Positions 37,236-46,760 of a stretch of DNA of 64,000 bases are shown here, piece by piece; positions within the stretch are counted from its first letter, which is position 1; the number at the start of each line of letters is the position of its first letter. Where the stretch lies: NCBI RefSeq assembly GCF_019345465.1, contig NZ_JAHKRC010000006.1, forward strand, positions 186,001 to 250,000. The letters are read 5' to 3'. The position numbers were made by a program, and so were the translations under genes. This stretch comes from Pseudomonas sp. NKUCC02_KPG. Its GTDB lineage: Bacteria; Pseudomonadota; Gammaproteobacteria; Pseudomonadales; Pseudomonadaceae. Below the pieces are notes generated by a model, which was given only the letters and a program-made list of their open reading frames with translations, did not search any database and had not been told where the DNA came from.

Positions 37236-38330
37236 TCAAGTGTTGGTTTTAAGCTTGGTCCACAGGCGGGTGGTCAAGCGGGCAACCTTGGCTGGCAGGT
37301 CTTCTACGGTGAACAGGGTGTCGATCACTTCCTTGGACGGGTAGATCGCCGGGTCCTGTTTCACGTCTGGGGACAAGTACGCATCCGCCGCCTGATTAGG
37401 GTTGGCGTAGTGGATCTGGTTGCTGATATTGGCAATCACTTGCGGGGCCAGCAGGTAGTTCATGTAGGTGTAGGCATTCTTCTCATGGGGCGCGCTTTTG
37501 GGCATGACCACCATGTCGAGCCACAATGTGGAGCCTTCCTTTGGAATCGAGTACGCAATATTGATTCCGTTCCTGGCTTCCTTGGCGCTGGCCGCTGCCT
37601 GCACCACGTCACCGTTGAAGCCGATCACCGCACAGATATTGCCGTTTGCCAGATCGCTGATGTATTTGGACGCGTGGAAGTACTGAACATAGGGCCGGAT
37701 TTTCAACAGCGCCTGCTCGGCTTTCTTGTAATCGTCCGGCTCGTGGCTGTGGTGTGGCAGGCCCAGGTAGTTGAGGGTGATGGGCAGCACTTGCGTCGGG
37801 TTGTCGATGATCGCGACCCCGCACTGGCTGAGTTTTTTGATGTTGTTTTCATCAAAAAACAGGCTCCAGGACTGGGTGACATCGGTCGTGCCGAAAATGG
37901 CCTTGATCTTCTCGACGTTGTAGCCAATCCCCGCCGTTCCCCACATGTAGGGGTAGCCGTACTGGTTGCCGGGGTCGTTGACTTCAAGCTTTTTCATCAA
38001 GACCGGATCAAGGTTTTTCCAGTTGGGCAACTGGCTGCGGTCCAGTTTCTGGATGGCACCGGCCTTGATCAGGCGAGACAGGAAATGGTTCGAAGGGCTG
38101 ACTACGTCATAACCGGTATTGCCGGTCATCAACTTGGATTCCAGGACTTCGTTGCTGTCGTGAATGTCGTACGTTGCCTTGATCCCTGTTTCCTTGGTGA
38201 AGGTGGTCAGGGTGTCGTCGGCGATATAGCCGTTCCAGTTGGAAATATTGACGCTCTCGTCCGCCAGGCTGGCTGTGGAAAACGCTGCAAGCATGACCGC
38301 AAGGGAAACCGAGTTGATGTGCATGTTCAA
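37236..38330 (-). CDS. Polyamine-type ABC transporter substrate-binding protein (PotF/SpuD family)
   Basis: 364 residues with a signal peptide (cleavage near SLADES). The mature start NISNWNGYIADDTLTTFTKETG and the YDVVSPSNHFLSRLIKAGAI motif are typical of the putrescine/spermidine binding family, and the WGTAGIGYNVEKI segment follows. No permease or ATPase genes are adjacent, so it must work with a transporter encoded elsewhere or act as a sensor. The next gene upstream encodes an amine oxidase, which fits polyamine use. Confidence 0.85.
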   Translation of the reverse strand: MNMHINSVSLAVMLAAFSTASLADESVNISNWNGYIADDTLTTFTKETGIKATYDIHDSNEVLESKLMTGNTGYDVVSPSNHFLSRLIKAGAIQKLDRSQLPNWKNLDPVLMKKLEVNDPGNQYGYPYMWGTAGIGYNVEKIKAIFGTTDVTQSWSLFFDENNIKKLSQCGVAIIDNPTQVLPITLNYLGLPHHSHEPDDYKKAEQALLKIRPYVQYFHASKYISDLANGNICAVIGFNGDVVQAAASAKEARNGINIAYSIPKEGSTLWLDMVVMPKSAPHEKNAYTYMNYLLAPQVIANISNQIHYANPNQAADAYLSPDVKQDPAIYPSKEVIDTLFTVEDLPAKVARLTTRLWTKLKTNT

Positions 38331-38373
38331 TCACCTTTTCAAGGAGCTCTTATTCTTTTGTGGTGTGAAAGTT

Positions 38374-39675
38374 TCAGATTTCTGTTTTGGCCCTGACCGC
38401 TTCCATGCGCATTCGCAGCACTGCACCGATATCGAAGAACGGGCGGGGTGGAAGCCAGCCTGGCTGGGCTCTGTCCATGACCGACTGCAGCAGCGCAGAG
38501 CTGGCGCCAGATGCCATTTCGGCGAGCAGACGCCCCCACAGAGTGCCGCGGGCAACGCCGGAGCCATTGCATCCGGCCACGGCATAAACCCCTTCTTCGA
38601 CCTTGGCAAAGTAAGGCTGGCCGCTGCGCGTAGCGCTCAGGTGGCCGGTCCAGGTGTAATGAATGTCTTGCTCCCCGAGTCCGGGGAAGCGACGCTGCAG
38701 GCCCAGTACGTGGTGCTTGCGACGCTGAATCAGATCACTGTCGGATAAATCCCGGGTCCGGTATTCCGCCGTGTTGCGGATCATCACCCGGCGATCCGGG
38801 GTCAGTCGTACCGTGGCGCCCAACGGACGGGTCGAGAGCACACCCCAAGGCTCAACACTGCCGATCGCCTGGTATTCCGTGTCCGTCAGCGGGCGGGTCA
38901 GGCTGGCGCTCAGTTCCATCGGGAAGGTCGCGCTGTTGTCGATTCCGGCTCGGGGGATAAATGCATTCAGGCACACCAGCACCTGGGTAGTCTCGATGCT
39001 GCCCTGGGTGCCTGCGGCTCGAATCCGACCGCCACTGAGGCGCTCAAGACCGGTGATCTCGGTGTTTTCAAACAGGGTGACATTGGCCGGCAATGAATCC
39101 AGCAGGCCTTTCACGTACTTGGCGGGCTGCAGCAAGGCATTGCCATTGCCGCACCAGATCGCGGCCTGGTAATGCCGGGTGCCGAGTTTTTGTGCCAGTT
39201 GCGCGCCTTCCAGAAACTGCGCAGACGCGCCCACAGCGCTCAGGGTGTTGAGTTTGGCTTCGACATGGTTCAGCTTGCGCGGGTCATTGACGGCGAAGTA
39301 GTAGCCCGAGTCCCGGTACTCGCACTCGATGCCGTGGCGTGCAATGCGCATGCGCACTTCTTCACCCGCTGCCTGGCCAATGGATGAGTCCACTGCAAAC
39401 CCAGCAAACCCGCTTTTGCCGATCAGCTCATCGTCGCCCGGATTTTCGTGGGCCACGGCATATCCGGAGTTACGCGCCGAAGCGCCCTGGGCCGCCCGTT
39501 GCCTGTCGACAATCACGATGCGTGCCTCTGGGTGCAGTTCAGCCAGTGAATGGGCCGCACTCAGGCCGGTGATGCCGGCACCGATAATGAGCCAGTCGGC
39601 TTTCTCTGAGCCTTTGAGGTGATCACGGCAAGGGGAGCTCCTGGCGAGCGCAATCCAGCCACATTCATTTTTCAC
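38374..39675 (-). CDS. FAD-dependent oxidoreductase, PuuB/OrdL-like
   Basis: 433 residues of the DAO family. The Rossmann FAD motif is ADWLIIGAGITGLSAAHSLAE, followed by IVIVDRQ and the GASARNSGYAVAHE segment, which is close to gamma-glutamylputrescine oxidase PuuB. The C-terminal YAVAGCNGSGVARGTLWGRLLAE is the second FAD contact. It probably oxidises an amine or gamma-glutamylated amine. It lies upstream of the PotF-like gene on the same strand and is divergent from a LysR gene. Confidence 0.85.
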   Translation of the reverse strand: MKNECGWIALARSSPCRDHLKGSEKADWLIIGAGITGLSAAHSLAELHPEARIVIVDRQRAAQGASARNSGYAVAHENPGDDELIGKSGFAGFAVDSSIGQAAGEEVRMRIARHGIECEYRDSGYYFAVNDPRKLNHVEAKLNTLSAVGASAQFLEGAQLAQKLGTRHYQAAIWCGNGNALLQPAKYVKGLLDSLPANVTLFENTEITGLERLSGGRIRAAGTQGSIETTQVLVCLNAFIPRAGIDNSATFPMELSASLTRPLTDTEYQAIGSVEPWGVLSTRPLGATVRLTPDRRVMIRNTAEYRTRDLSDSDLIQRRKHHVLGLQRRFPGLGEQDIHYTWTGHLSATRSGQPYFAKVEEGVYAVAGCNGSGVARGTLWGRLLAEMASGASSALLQSVMDRAQPGWLPPRPFFDIGAVLRMRMEAVRAKTEI

Positions 39676-39833
39676 GGTTCACCTCGTTTGACTGTTGTTC
39701 TGACCGCACCCTGGCGTTAATGCATGCACTAATCGCATGACTGCTAGCGGGTAGCGCTCTCTATAGCTTGAATTTAGGCGGTGACAGGTGATATATCCAA
39801 CGTTATTAATTCATTGATTGATTCTGAAAACGC

Positions 39834-40706
39834 ATGGATAAAATCCGTCACGTACCCTCGCTCCAGGGATTGCAGGCGCTGGTCGAGGTTGCAGACTCGG
39901 GCAGCTTCACTCAGGCCGCGCAAACCCTGTGCCTGACTCAAAGTGCTGTCAGCCGCAAGATTCAGCAACTTGAAGCGCATTTCGGTGTTGCACTGTTTGC
40001 CCGAACCAGCCGCAACGTTCGCATGACAGGGGAAGGGGAGCAGGTACTGGCCAGTGCCCGCAGTATTCTTGAGCAATTGAAAGTGCTCGAAGACCGGATT
40101 TCGCCGCAAAAACGGCCCTTTCGAATTCGCATGCATGTTTCGCTGGCCGTTCGCTGGTTACTGCCAAAACTGAGCGACTTTTACCTGCAGCATCCGGATA
40201 TCGCCTTGTCGATTGAGACGGTCGCGACCGAAATTGTCGAACCGGCCAGTGACAGTGACGCCTATATCCTTTATCTGGCACGGCCTTCGAACGATCCGGC
40301 CTGTATGGCGCTCTTTGACGAAGCACTGGTGCCAGTGTGTGCGCCGGGTCTGGGCCCGCTGACGTCGATGGAGCAGCTTGTGCACTTTGCGCTGTTGCAT
40401 CGCTCGGCCGACCAGCAAGCCTGGATTGACTGGCTGGCAGCGAACGGAGGCAAATCGCTGCAGGCCTACAGGCATATCCCGTTCAATCTCGACGAGCTGG
40501 CACTGGATGCCGCAGCGCGGGGCCTGGGTGTGGCGGTGACCGACATGACCCTGGCGGCAGAGTCCATTCAGCGCGGGGTGTTGATTGTCCCGTTCGGCGA
40601 GCCGTTAAAGACCGGTGGCAACTATTCGCTGTGCCTGCAGCCATCGGCGAACTCCCATCCGGCGTGTTCCGAAGTGCTGCAATGGTTTGCCCGACAGGCC
40701 GAGTGA
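39834..40706 (+). CDS. LysR-type transcriptional regulator (GcvA-like)
   Basis: 290 residues. The N-terminal helix-turn-helix is visible in FTQAAQTLCLTQSAVSRKIQQLEAHFGVALF, and a substrate-binding domain covers about 90-285. It is divergent from the PuuB-like oxidase gene with a 158-bp gap, the usual arrangement for a LysR regulator and its target. The effector could be a polyamine breakdown product; this is inference. Confidence 0.9.
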   Translation: MDKIRHVPSLQGLQALVEVADSGSFTQAAQTLCLTQSAVSRKIQQLEAHFGVALFARTSRNVRMTGEGEQVLASARSILEQLKVLEDRISPQKRPFRIRMHVSLAVRWLLPKLSDFYLQHPDIALSIETVATEIVEPASDSDAYILYLARPSNDPACMALFDEALVPVCAPGLGPLTSMEQLVHFALLHRSADQQAWIDWLAANGGKSLQAYRHIPFNLDELALDAAARGLGVAVTDMTLAAESIQRGVLIVPFGEPLKTGGNYSLCLQPSANSHPACSEVLQWFARQAE

Positions 40707-40809
40707 TAATGGAAGAGGGGGGAGACTTGTTAAATTTTGTAATAAGTCTTCTCGCAGGAATATTTATAAATCGCTGTAGGATTGCCTCCCCAATTCAATA
40801 CAGGTTTGT

Positions 40810-40989
40810 ATGAACGCCCTACAGGAACCACCCAGTCGCAGCTCTGAGCCTGCGCCCCTTCTTCGCTTGATCACCTCTGTCGAGCGCGCTTTACCTTTCT
40901 CCAGCCCTCCGTTTTGCGATAGCACATCCGCTGCTACGCTTGCCCGTGCGCGCTCGTCGTTAACCCTGAACCTTCGTGAGATTGACTGA
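40810..40989 (+). CDS. Possible short leader ORF before the TerC-family gene
   Basis: A 59-codon frame (begins [16 protein letters not shown], ends TLNLREID) stops 5 bp before the TerC-family start. It is rich in serine, proline and arginine and looks unlike a folded protein. The ribosome-binding site is poor. It could be a leader or a chance frame inside a structured 5' untranslated region. I see no convincing Mn(II) riboswitch here. Confidence 0.25.
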   Translation: MNALQEPPSRSSEPAPLLRLITSVERALPFSSPPFCDSTSAATLARARSSLTLNLREID

Positions 40990-40994
40990 TACCT

Positions 40995-42557
40995 ATGGAA
41001 TGGATTGCAGATCCCACGGCCTGGCTCGGCCTGTTGACGTTGATTGTGCTGGAACTGGTACTGGGCATTGATAACCTGGTGTTTATCGCCATCCTGGCGG
41101 ACAAGTTGCCGCCGGAGCAGCGCGACCGTGCCCGGGTGATCGGTCTTACCCTTGCACTGGTGATGCGCCTGGGCCTGCTGGCCAGCATCTCGTGGATCGT
41201 CACGCTGACGGCGCCGTTGTTTGAAGTATTCGACAAATCGTTCTCGGGTCGCGACCTGATCATGCTGTTCGGTGGTCTGTTCCTGTTGTTCAAGGCGACG
41301 ATGGAATTGCATGAACGACTGGAAGGGCATGTGGCCGAACGTACATCAAACATGGGCTACGCCATGTTCTGGCCGATCGTGGCGCAGATTGTGGTGCTCG
41401 ACGCCGTGTTCTCCCTGGATGCCGTAGTGACTGCTGTGGGCATGGTTGAACACCTGTCGGTGATGATGATCGCGGTGGTGTTCTCGATCGGCTTGATGAT
41501 CATTGCCAGCAAACCCCTGACCAAATTCGTCAACAGTCATCCGACAGTGATCATGCTGTGTCTGGGCTTCCTGATGATGATCGGCTTCAGCCTGACCGCC
41601 GAAGGCCTGGGCTTCCACATTCCCAAGGGCTACCTGTATGCCGCCATCGGCTTCTCGATTCTGATCGAAGTGCTGAACCAGATTGCCCGTGCGCGTCGCA
41701 AGAAAAGCGTGCAGGGCCTACGCCCGATGCGCGAGCGTACGGCTCATGCAGTCTTGCGTTTGCTGGGCGGTCGTACCTTGAATGCAGATGAAGTGGGCGA
41801 AGACATTGCTGACATGCTTGAAGGCGGCGAAGACAAGGAAGTTTTCCACCGGCGCGAACGCGTGATGATCAGTGGCGTACTGCAACTGGCAGAGCGCCCG
41901 ATTCGTACCGTGATGACGCCTCGGGCCGAGATCGATCATATCGACCTCGCGGATTCAGCAGACACCATTCGTACGACGCTGATGCACTCGTCGTACTCTC
42001 GACTGCCGCTGATCCGCGAAGGCCGGGTTGACGAGCCGCTGGGCTTTATTCATAAAAAGGAATTGCTCAAAGAGCTGTTGGCAGGTCACGAACCTGATCT
42101 GGAAGCCATGGCCCGCAAGGCCATCAACCTGCTGGACAGTTTCACGATACTCAATGCTCTGGAGCAGATGCGCAAAGAGTCGACGCACATTGCGTTCGTC
42201 ATCAACGAGTTCGGTGACTTTATCGGCCTGTTGACCATGACCGACATTCTGGAGTCCATTGCCGGCGAACTGCCGGATGCCAGCGAGATCGAAGGGCCCA
42301 ATATCGTTGCCCGCGAGGATGGTTACCTGGTCAGTGGTGCATTGAACCTGAGCCAGATCCGTCAGCACATCGGCTTTGCGGCCAAGGCTACGGATGACTA
42401 TCAGACAATAGCCGGGATGGTCATGAGTTTGCTGGATCGCCTGCCGATGATTGGTGACAAGCTGGAGTGGGAAGGCTGGACCATGACTGTGGTCGAGGTA
42501 GAAGAGCGTCGAGTGACGCGGGTGTTGCTGAGCAAGCCTGCAGAGGTTTTGGCTTAA
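40995..42557 (+). CDS. TerC-CBS-CorC membrane protein
   Basis: 520 residues. An N-terminal TerC domain with about seven helices (1-235) contains the conserved acidic motifs [13 protein letters not shown] and [17 protein letters not shown] pair (about 290-420: [41 protein letters not shown]) and a CorC/HlyC domain (about 430-515) follow. TerC proteins such as Alx and MeeF export Mn(II), and CorC domains are linked to Mg/Co handling. A metal-ion transport role is likely. The exact ion is unknown. Confidence 0.88.
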   Translation: MEWIADPTAWLGLLTLIVLELVLGIDNLVFIAILADKLPPEQRDRARVIGLTLALVMRLGLLASISWIVTLTAPLFEVFDKSFSGRDLIMLFGGLFLLFKATMELHERLEGHVAERTSNMGYAMFWPIVAQIVVLDAVFSLDAVVTAVGMVEHLSVMMIAVVFSIGLMIIASKPLTKFVNSHPTVIMLCLGFLMMIGFSLTAEGLGFHIPKGYLYAAIGFSILIEVLNQIARARRKKSVQGLRPMRERTAHAVLRLLGGRTLNADEVGEDIADMLEGGEDKEVFHRRERVMISGVLQLAERPIRTVMTPRAEIDHIDLADSADTIRTTLMHSSYSRLPLIREGRVDEPLGFIHKKELLKELLAGHEPDLEAMARKAINLLDSFTILNALEQMRKESTHIAFVINEFGDFIGLLTMTDILESIAGELPDASEIEGPNIVAREDGYLVSGALNLSQIRQHIGFAAKATDDYQTIAGMVMSLLDRLPMIGDKLEWEGWTMTVVEVEERRVTRVLLSKPAEVLA

Positions 42558-42568
42558 ACATGGAACCT

Positions 42569-42633
42569 GTGGGAGCCGGGCTTGCCCGCGATGGCAATAC
42601 CTCGGTCAGTCAGACCGAGGTATTGCCTCCCAC
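42569..42633. terminator. Nested intergenic hairpin repeat between convergent genes
   Basis: Outer arms GTGGGAG (42569-42575) and CTCCCAC (42627-42633) enclose a perfect 15-bp stem (42593-42607 with 42613-42627, loop AGTCA). It also contains the GGGCTTGCCCGCG core of a common pseudomonad repeat. It lies between the TerC-family gene and gcd and probably ends transcription from both. Confidence 0.75.
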
Positions 42634-42644
42634 AAGGGTAGTGT

Positions 42645-45065
42645 TTACTGGCTGTCAGGCAGCGCGTAAGCGATCACGTAATCGCCACGATCAGGCGACT
42701 GGCGTGCACCACCGGCGGTGATGACGATGTATTGCTTGCCTGTTTTAGGCGATACAAATGTCATTGGGCCGCCCTGGCTGCCGACTGGCAGGCGGGCTTT
42801 CCAGGCTTCTTCACCGTTGGCCGAGTTAAAGGCGCGCAAGTAGTAGTCCTGGGTCCCTGCGATAAACACCAGGCCACCTTGAGTGGACAGCGTACCGCCC
42901 AGCGTCGGCATGCCGATTGGCAGTTGCAGACCCATTTTGATCCCCAGCGGGCCGGTGTCCTGAACGGTGCCGACTGGCACTTGCCAGGCGATTTTCTGGG
43001 TATTCATGTCGATGGCCGTCAGCGTCCCGAAAGGCGGTGCCTGGCACGGAATGCCTGCCACCGACAGGAATCGGTTCTTGTTCACGGCATAAGGCGTGCC
43101 CTTGAGCGGTACTGCGCCCATCCCGGTGTTCAGTGCTTCACCGCCGGAAGAAGCCTTGGCGTCTTTTTGTTGCGGCACCATCTGAACCCACAAGCCCAGA
43201 CGCATATCGTTGACGAAGATAAAGCCGTGTACCGGGTCAGTCGACAGGCTGCCCCAGTTCATGCCACCCAGTGACCCCGGGAAGCTCAGCGACACGTCAG
43301 TGCCTGGCGCGGTGTACAGGCCTTCGTAACGCATTTTCTTGAACGAGATACGGCACAGCATCTGGTCGAAGGGGGTGGCACCCCACATGTCAGATTCAGT
43401 CAGTGTCTGCGCGCCAATCTGCGGCATGCCCACGGACTTAGGTTGAGTCAGCGAGTAGGGCTCATCAGGGATGTTCGACGGCTTGACCGCAACTTCTTCG
43501 ACTTTGGTCAGCGGCTGACCCGTGTGACGATCCAGCACAAAAATCTGACCGGCCTTGGTACCGATCACCAGGGCAGGCACCTTGCTGCCATCTGGTTTGG
43601 CAAAGTCGATCAAGCTTGGCTGCATCGGCAGATCGAAGTCCCACAGGTCATTGTGGACGGTCTGGTATACCCATTTTTCTTCACCGGTGGTCGCGTTAAG
43701 CGCCAATACGGATGCGCCGTACTTGTGATTCAGAGCGGTACGTTCCACGCCGTAGATGTCGGTGGACGAACTGCCCATCGGCAAAAACACGGTGTTCATC
43801 AGCGGGTCGTAGGACATCGGTGCCCAGCTGTTAGGCGTGCTGCGAACGTAGGTCTTGCCGTCGGCCGGGGCGTGTTTGTCTTCTGGATTGCCCGGATCAA
43901 AAGCCCAGCGCATGGCGCCCGTGATCACGTCGAAACCGCGGATAACGCCGCCTGGCATGTCGGTTTGCACGTTATCGGCAACACGGCCGCCCACCACCAC
44001 TGTGGTGCCAGCCATCAACGGCGCTGACGACAGCTGGTAGTAGGAGTCAGGCACATTGCCCAGCCCGTTTTTGAGATCAACCTGGCCATTGGTGCCGAAG
44101 TCCGGGCAGAACTGGCCGGTATCCGCGTCCACAGCAATCAGGCGTGCATCGATGGTATTGGTCAACAGCCGACGCTGGCACGCAGCACCGGGGGCAACGC
44201 TGACGGCCGCTGCCGGAGTGCTGCCATCGGTAGGCTGGGTGACGGCGCCAGTGGCGTCAAAATAGGCCAGGCCACGGCAACGCTGCCAGACGGCTGCCTG
44301 TGCATTGATGTTGTTTTTCCACAGCTCTTTACCCGTGTCGGCGTCCAGGGCAATGAGGTTGTTGTGCGGTGTGCAGATGAAAACCTTGTCGCCCACTTGC
44401 AGCGGGGTCATTTGATCTTCCGCACCGTTACCGTTGCTGATGGCCACGTCGCCGGTCTGGTAAGTCCAGGCCGGAACCAGTTTGGACACGTTGCTGCGGT
44501 TGATCTGGTCCAGTGCCGCGAAGCGGCTGCCGCCCTCGTCGTTACCGTAATGTGCCCAGTCTTTCTGGGCCTTGTCCGGATCAACCTTGGTCAGGCCGGG
44601 ACCGTTGCCGGTTGGTGCGACCGAAGCGTGTGGCTGAAACATCCCCCAGGCACCGGCAACGATGGCCACAGCCAGCACTGCGCCGAGCGCGTAGCCGGCG
44701 TTGCCGTTGAGTCCGTTGGCCTTGCGCAGAGTCGGGTAAACCAGCGCCACGACCAGGCTCAGTACCGCGAGGGCGAACAGCCGTGAAACCAGCGGCCAGA
44801 ACACCAGTCCGGCGTCGACCACTGCCCAGATCACACTGGCAACCATGACGGCGGCGAACAGCCAGGCACCTGCAAGGCGCTTTTTGAACAGGAGAATGGA
44901 CGAGGCAACCATCCCCAGGCCTGCGAGCAGGAAGTACAGGCTGCCACCCAGCGTGGCGAGGTAACCGCCGCCGGCTACATAGAGCAATCCGAAGACAAGC
45001 ACACCGAGAGCGGCGACCCAGATGGGCCAACGGCTTACAGCTGCCGAAGGTTGGGAATTAATCAT
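42645..45065 (-). CDS. gcd: Membrane-bound PQQ-dependent glucose dehydrogenase
   Basis: 806 residues. Five membrane helices fill the first ~145 residues. A periplasmic eight-bladed propeller follows that binds PQQ and oxidises glucose to gluconolactone, passing electrons to ubiquinone. Family marks include DWAHYGNDEGGSRFAALDQI, the TPLQVGDKVFICTPHNNLIALDADTG blade and the HNDLWDFDLPMQP segment with the catalytic aspartate. It is the usual entry of the direct oxidative glucose pathway in Pseudomonas and a source of gluconic acid. PQQ synthesis genes are not in the window. Confidence 0.95.
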   Translation of the reverse strand: MINSQPSAAVSRWPIWVAALGVLVFGLLYVAGGGYLATLGGSLYFLLAGLGMVASSILLFKKRLAGAWLFAAVMVASVIWAVVDAGLVFWPLVSRLFALAVLSLVVALVYPTLRKANGLNGNAGYALGAVLAVAIVAGAWGMFQPHASVAPTGNGPGLTKVDPDKAQKDWAHYGNDEGGSRFAALDQINRSNVSKLVPAWTYQTGDVAISNGNGAEDQMTPLQVGDKVFICTPHNNLIALDADTGKELWKNNINAQAAVWQRCRGLAYFDATGAVTQPTDGSTPAAAVSVAPGAACQRRLLTNTIDARLIAVDADTGQFCPDFGTNGQVDLKNGLGNVPDSYYQLSSAPLMAGTTVVVGGRVADNVQTDMPGGVIRGFDVITGAMRWAFDPGNPEDKHAPADGKTYVRSTPNSWAPMSYDPLMNTVFLPMGSSSTDIYGVERTALNHKYGASVLALNATTGEEKWVYQTVHNDLWDFDLPMQPSLIDFAKPDGSKVPALVIGTKAGQIFVLDRHTGQPLTKVEEVAVKPSNIPDEPYSLTQPKSVGMPQIGAQTLTESDMWGATPFDQMLCRISFKKMRYEGLYTAPGTDVSLSFPGSLGGMNWGSLSTDPVHGFIFVNDMRLGLWVQMVPQQKDAKASSGGEALNTGMGAVPLKGTPYAVNKNRFLSVAGIPCQAPPFGTLTAIDMNTQKIAWQVPVGTVQDTGPLGIKMGLQLPIGMPTLGGTLSTQGGLVFIAGTQDYYLRAFNSANGEEAWKARLPVGSQGGPMTFVSPKTGKQYIVITAGGARQSPDRGDYVIAYALPDSQ

Positions 45066-45287
45066 TTTTCATGACCCTATTGATGCATGAACGGTTGGGA
45101 GGAGGGTATAGCGTTTAACTGTAGCGACTTGCAGGGCAGGAGCAGGCGCGTTCGGAGTTTCTTCACGTCGTCGTGGCCCATGCAGGGCGAGTCAACAGAG
45201 CGAGGAAAGGTCGAAATAGTTATGTACTAAACAGTTAGTTTCCTAACTTTAACAAAAACACGGCCCTGCGACAAATTGTCAGTGCCC

Positions 45288-45629
45288 TCACGGGTAGGGG
45301 GTGCCATCTTTATGGGCGAAATGCCATTTACCATCAGCCATCCCCGGGGCCAGTTGCAGCGTGTCATCCCCTCGAAGCAGGGTGGGATGACCTTCCAGCA
45401 CATAGATAAATTCATCCTGCTGCGAGTGCGAATGATGAAGCGCCGAATGGCTCCCCGGAGGAAGGTGGATGAGATTCACGCCAAAATTTTTCAGATTGAA
45501 CAGATCTCCCAAGGGCCGCTTTGAACGGCCCAGCATCAGGGAAGCGAAGGGCTGCGGGTAATTGCTGGGGCGGGTTCGCTCTGGGGTATCGAGCGCATAG
45601 ATCGGATCAGGCTCAGTGGGGCGAGTCAT
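45288..45629 (-). pseudogene. Cupin protein gene with an internal in-frame deletion
   Basis: 113 residues from the ATG at 45629. The N-terminal part (YPQPFASLMLGRSKRPLGD...NLIHLPPGSHSALHHSHSQQDEF) is a normal start of the ~155-residue cupins common in pseudomonads, with metal-ligand histidines and the ExxYVLEG motif. At LAPGM (DNA about 45335-45345) it jumps straight to ADGKWHFAHKDGTPY, the normal C-terminal tail. The second cupin motif and about 40 residues are missing. The frame stays open, so it may still be expressed, but the barrel cannot close normally. Confidence 0.7.
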
Positions 45630-45969
45630 TTTGCATCCCTCACGCTCAGCGGGCAGTGGCAAAGCCAAAGCATAGTTGCTCCTGGCCTGTGCAATCAGTA
45701 CAAGCGCCGGGTTTTTGGAGGCGCCTTGAACTGGACGGAGGTGAGGGAAAGAGGCATAAACAGGGGTTATTTATAACTATACTAAATAGTTCTTTAGTTT
45801 AGTTATTCTATTTGGTTATGTTTGGGGTAGTGGTGCCAGGGCTTGGCAGGCGGAAAATACATGGACTGGCCTCTTATGTGGCAGCCATGTTTACCGGGCT
45901 TGAAACGGTCTCCGGAGTGAATAAAACGGCGGGAAAACAGACCGCAGAGCCCATTTCAAGGTCCTCGGT
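45630..45969. other. Gene-free region with AT-rich repeats
   Basis: No credible gene. The stretch ACTATACTAAATAGTTCTTTAGTTTAGTTATTC at about 45777-45809 resembles GTACTAAACAGTTAGTTTCCTAAC at about 45225-45250 on the other side of the cupin gene. Such ACTAAA/TTTAGT repeats could be operators for a TetR- or MarR-type regulator or traces of a duplication. Confidence 0.4.
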
Positions 45970-46395
45970 TCAGGCTTTGTACGCCATCAGGTACTCACTA
46001 CGGCCTGTTTGCTCGTCAATCTGCTCCTTGACCACCCCAAAGCCCTGGGGCTGATAAAAGGCGAAACTGGGCGAATTCTCCTTGTAAACAGCCAGTGTCA
46101 GCTCATCGCGCAGGCTTTTTACATGCCCGAGCAATTGCTTGCCCAGGCCTTTGCCTTGCTGGTCGGGATCGACAAACAGCGCTGCCAGTTGATTGCCCAG
46201 CAGACAACAAAACCCCAGAACCCGGGATTGGTCTTCAATCACATAGGTCTCAGAAACCGGGATCTAAACGTCACGCATCGCCTCTAAATGCGATTGCCAG
46301 TAGGAAGCGTCGATAAAGTCATGGGCCTTGATGGATGCGCTTAGCCAGATGTCCAGAACCCGTTCCATATCGCGATGTTCAAATGCTCGTATCAT
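45970..46395 (-). pseudogene. GNAT acetyltransferase (YiaC type) interrupted by one amber codon
   Basis: One continuous frame runs from ATG 46395 (MIRAFEHRDMERVLDIWLSAS) to 45970, broken only by TAG at 46264-46266. E. coli YiaC aligns across the break: its RDAYL matches RDV-stop-I here, so the stop replaces a tyrosine codon and one base change would restore it. The second half carries the acetyl-CoA motif VDPDQQGKGLGKQLL and FYQPQGF. The product would be ~141 residues. YiaC acetylates protein lysines. The gene sits at the edge of the island and seems to have lost selection. Confidence 0.82.
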
Positions 46396-46760
46396 GTGTC
46401 CATTCCATTGGGGTTTGTGCGTAGACCAGTGCAGTGCAAAGCTGAGGATTATGCAGCAAACCAATGGCCATGCATTGATCCAGGCAACCTGCATGGCAAA
46501 GCTCGAGAGATGGTTGAAATGATCGATGGGACTGGATTGGCCCTGTGGCGTATTTTCAAGCTTGAAATCTGACCAGCGCCGACCCTGATACCCCCAATCA
46601 TCATTACGCATAATGTATATTATGTTAAACCAGATGCTATGTTAGAAATGTTCATGAGGTTCATAAGGTACTGATTCGACAAACTCGCTTCTGACGTCCA
46701 ATCTCTCAACGGGCCATGTCCTTCGTGTTCATGGCGAGACATGGAATAAGGTGGCTGCCG
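46396..46760. other. Left junction zone of the genomic island
   Basis: No confident gene. The region changes from core-like sequence to an AT-rich segment around 46600-46680 just before the recombinase genes. It holds an inverted repeat CATAAT (46609-46614), GTAT, ATTATG (46619-46624), a good candidate for a recombinase-binding site or the element end. Confidence 0.45.

Noticed and set aside
40707..40994. Manganese (yybP-ykoY) riboswitch before the TerC-family gene
   Set aside because: TerC genes often carry one, but I could not find the conserved core in this leader.
46264..46611. Separate 115-residue minus-strand gene upstream of the acetyltransferase
   Set aside because: Its last 43 codons are the start of the YiaC-type gene in the same frame as the 45970-46242 part. 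The upstream portion has no start signal or recognisable domain.
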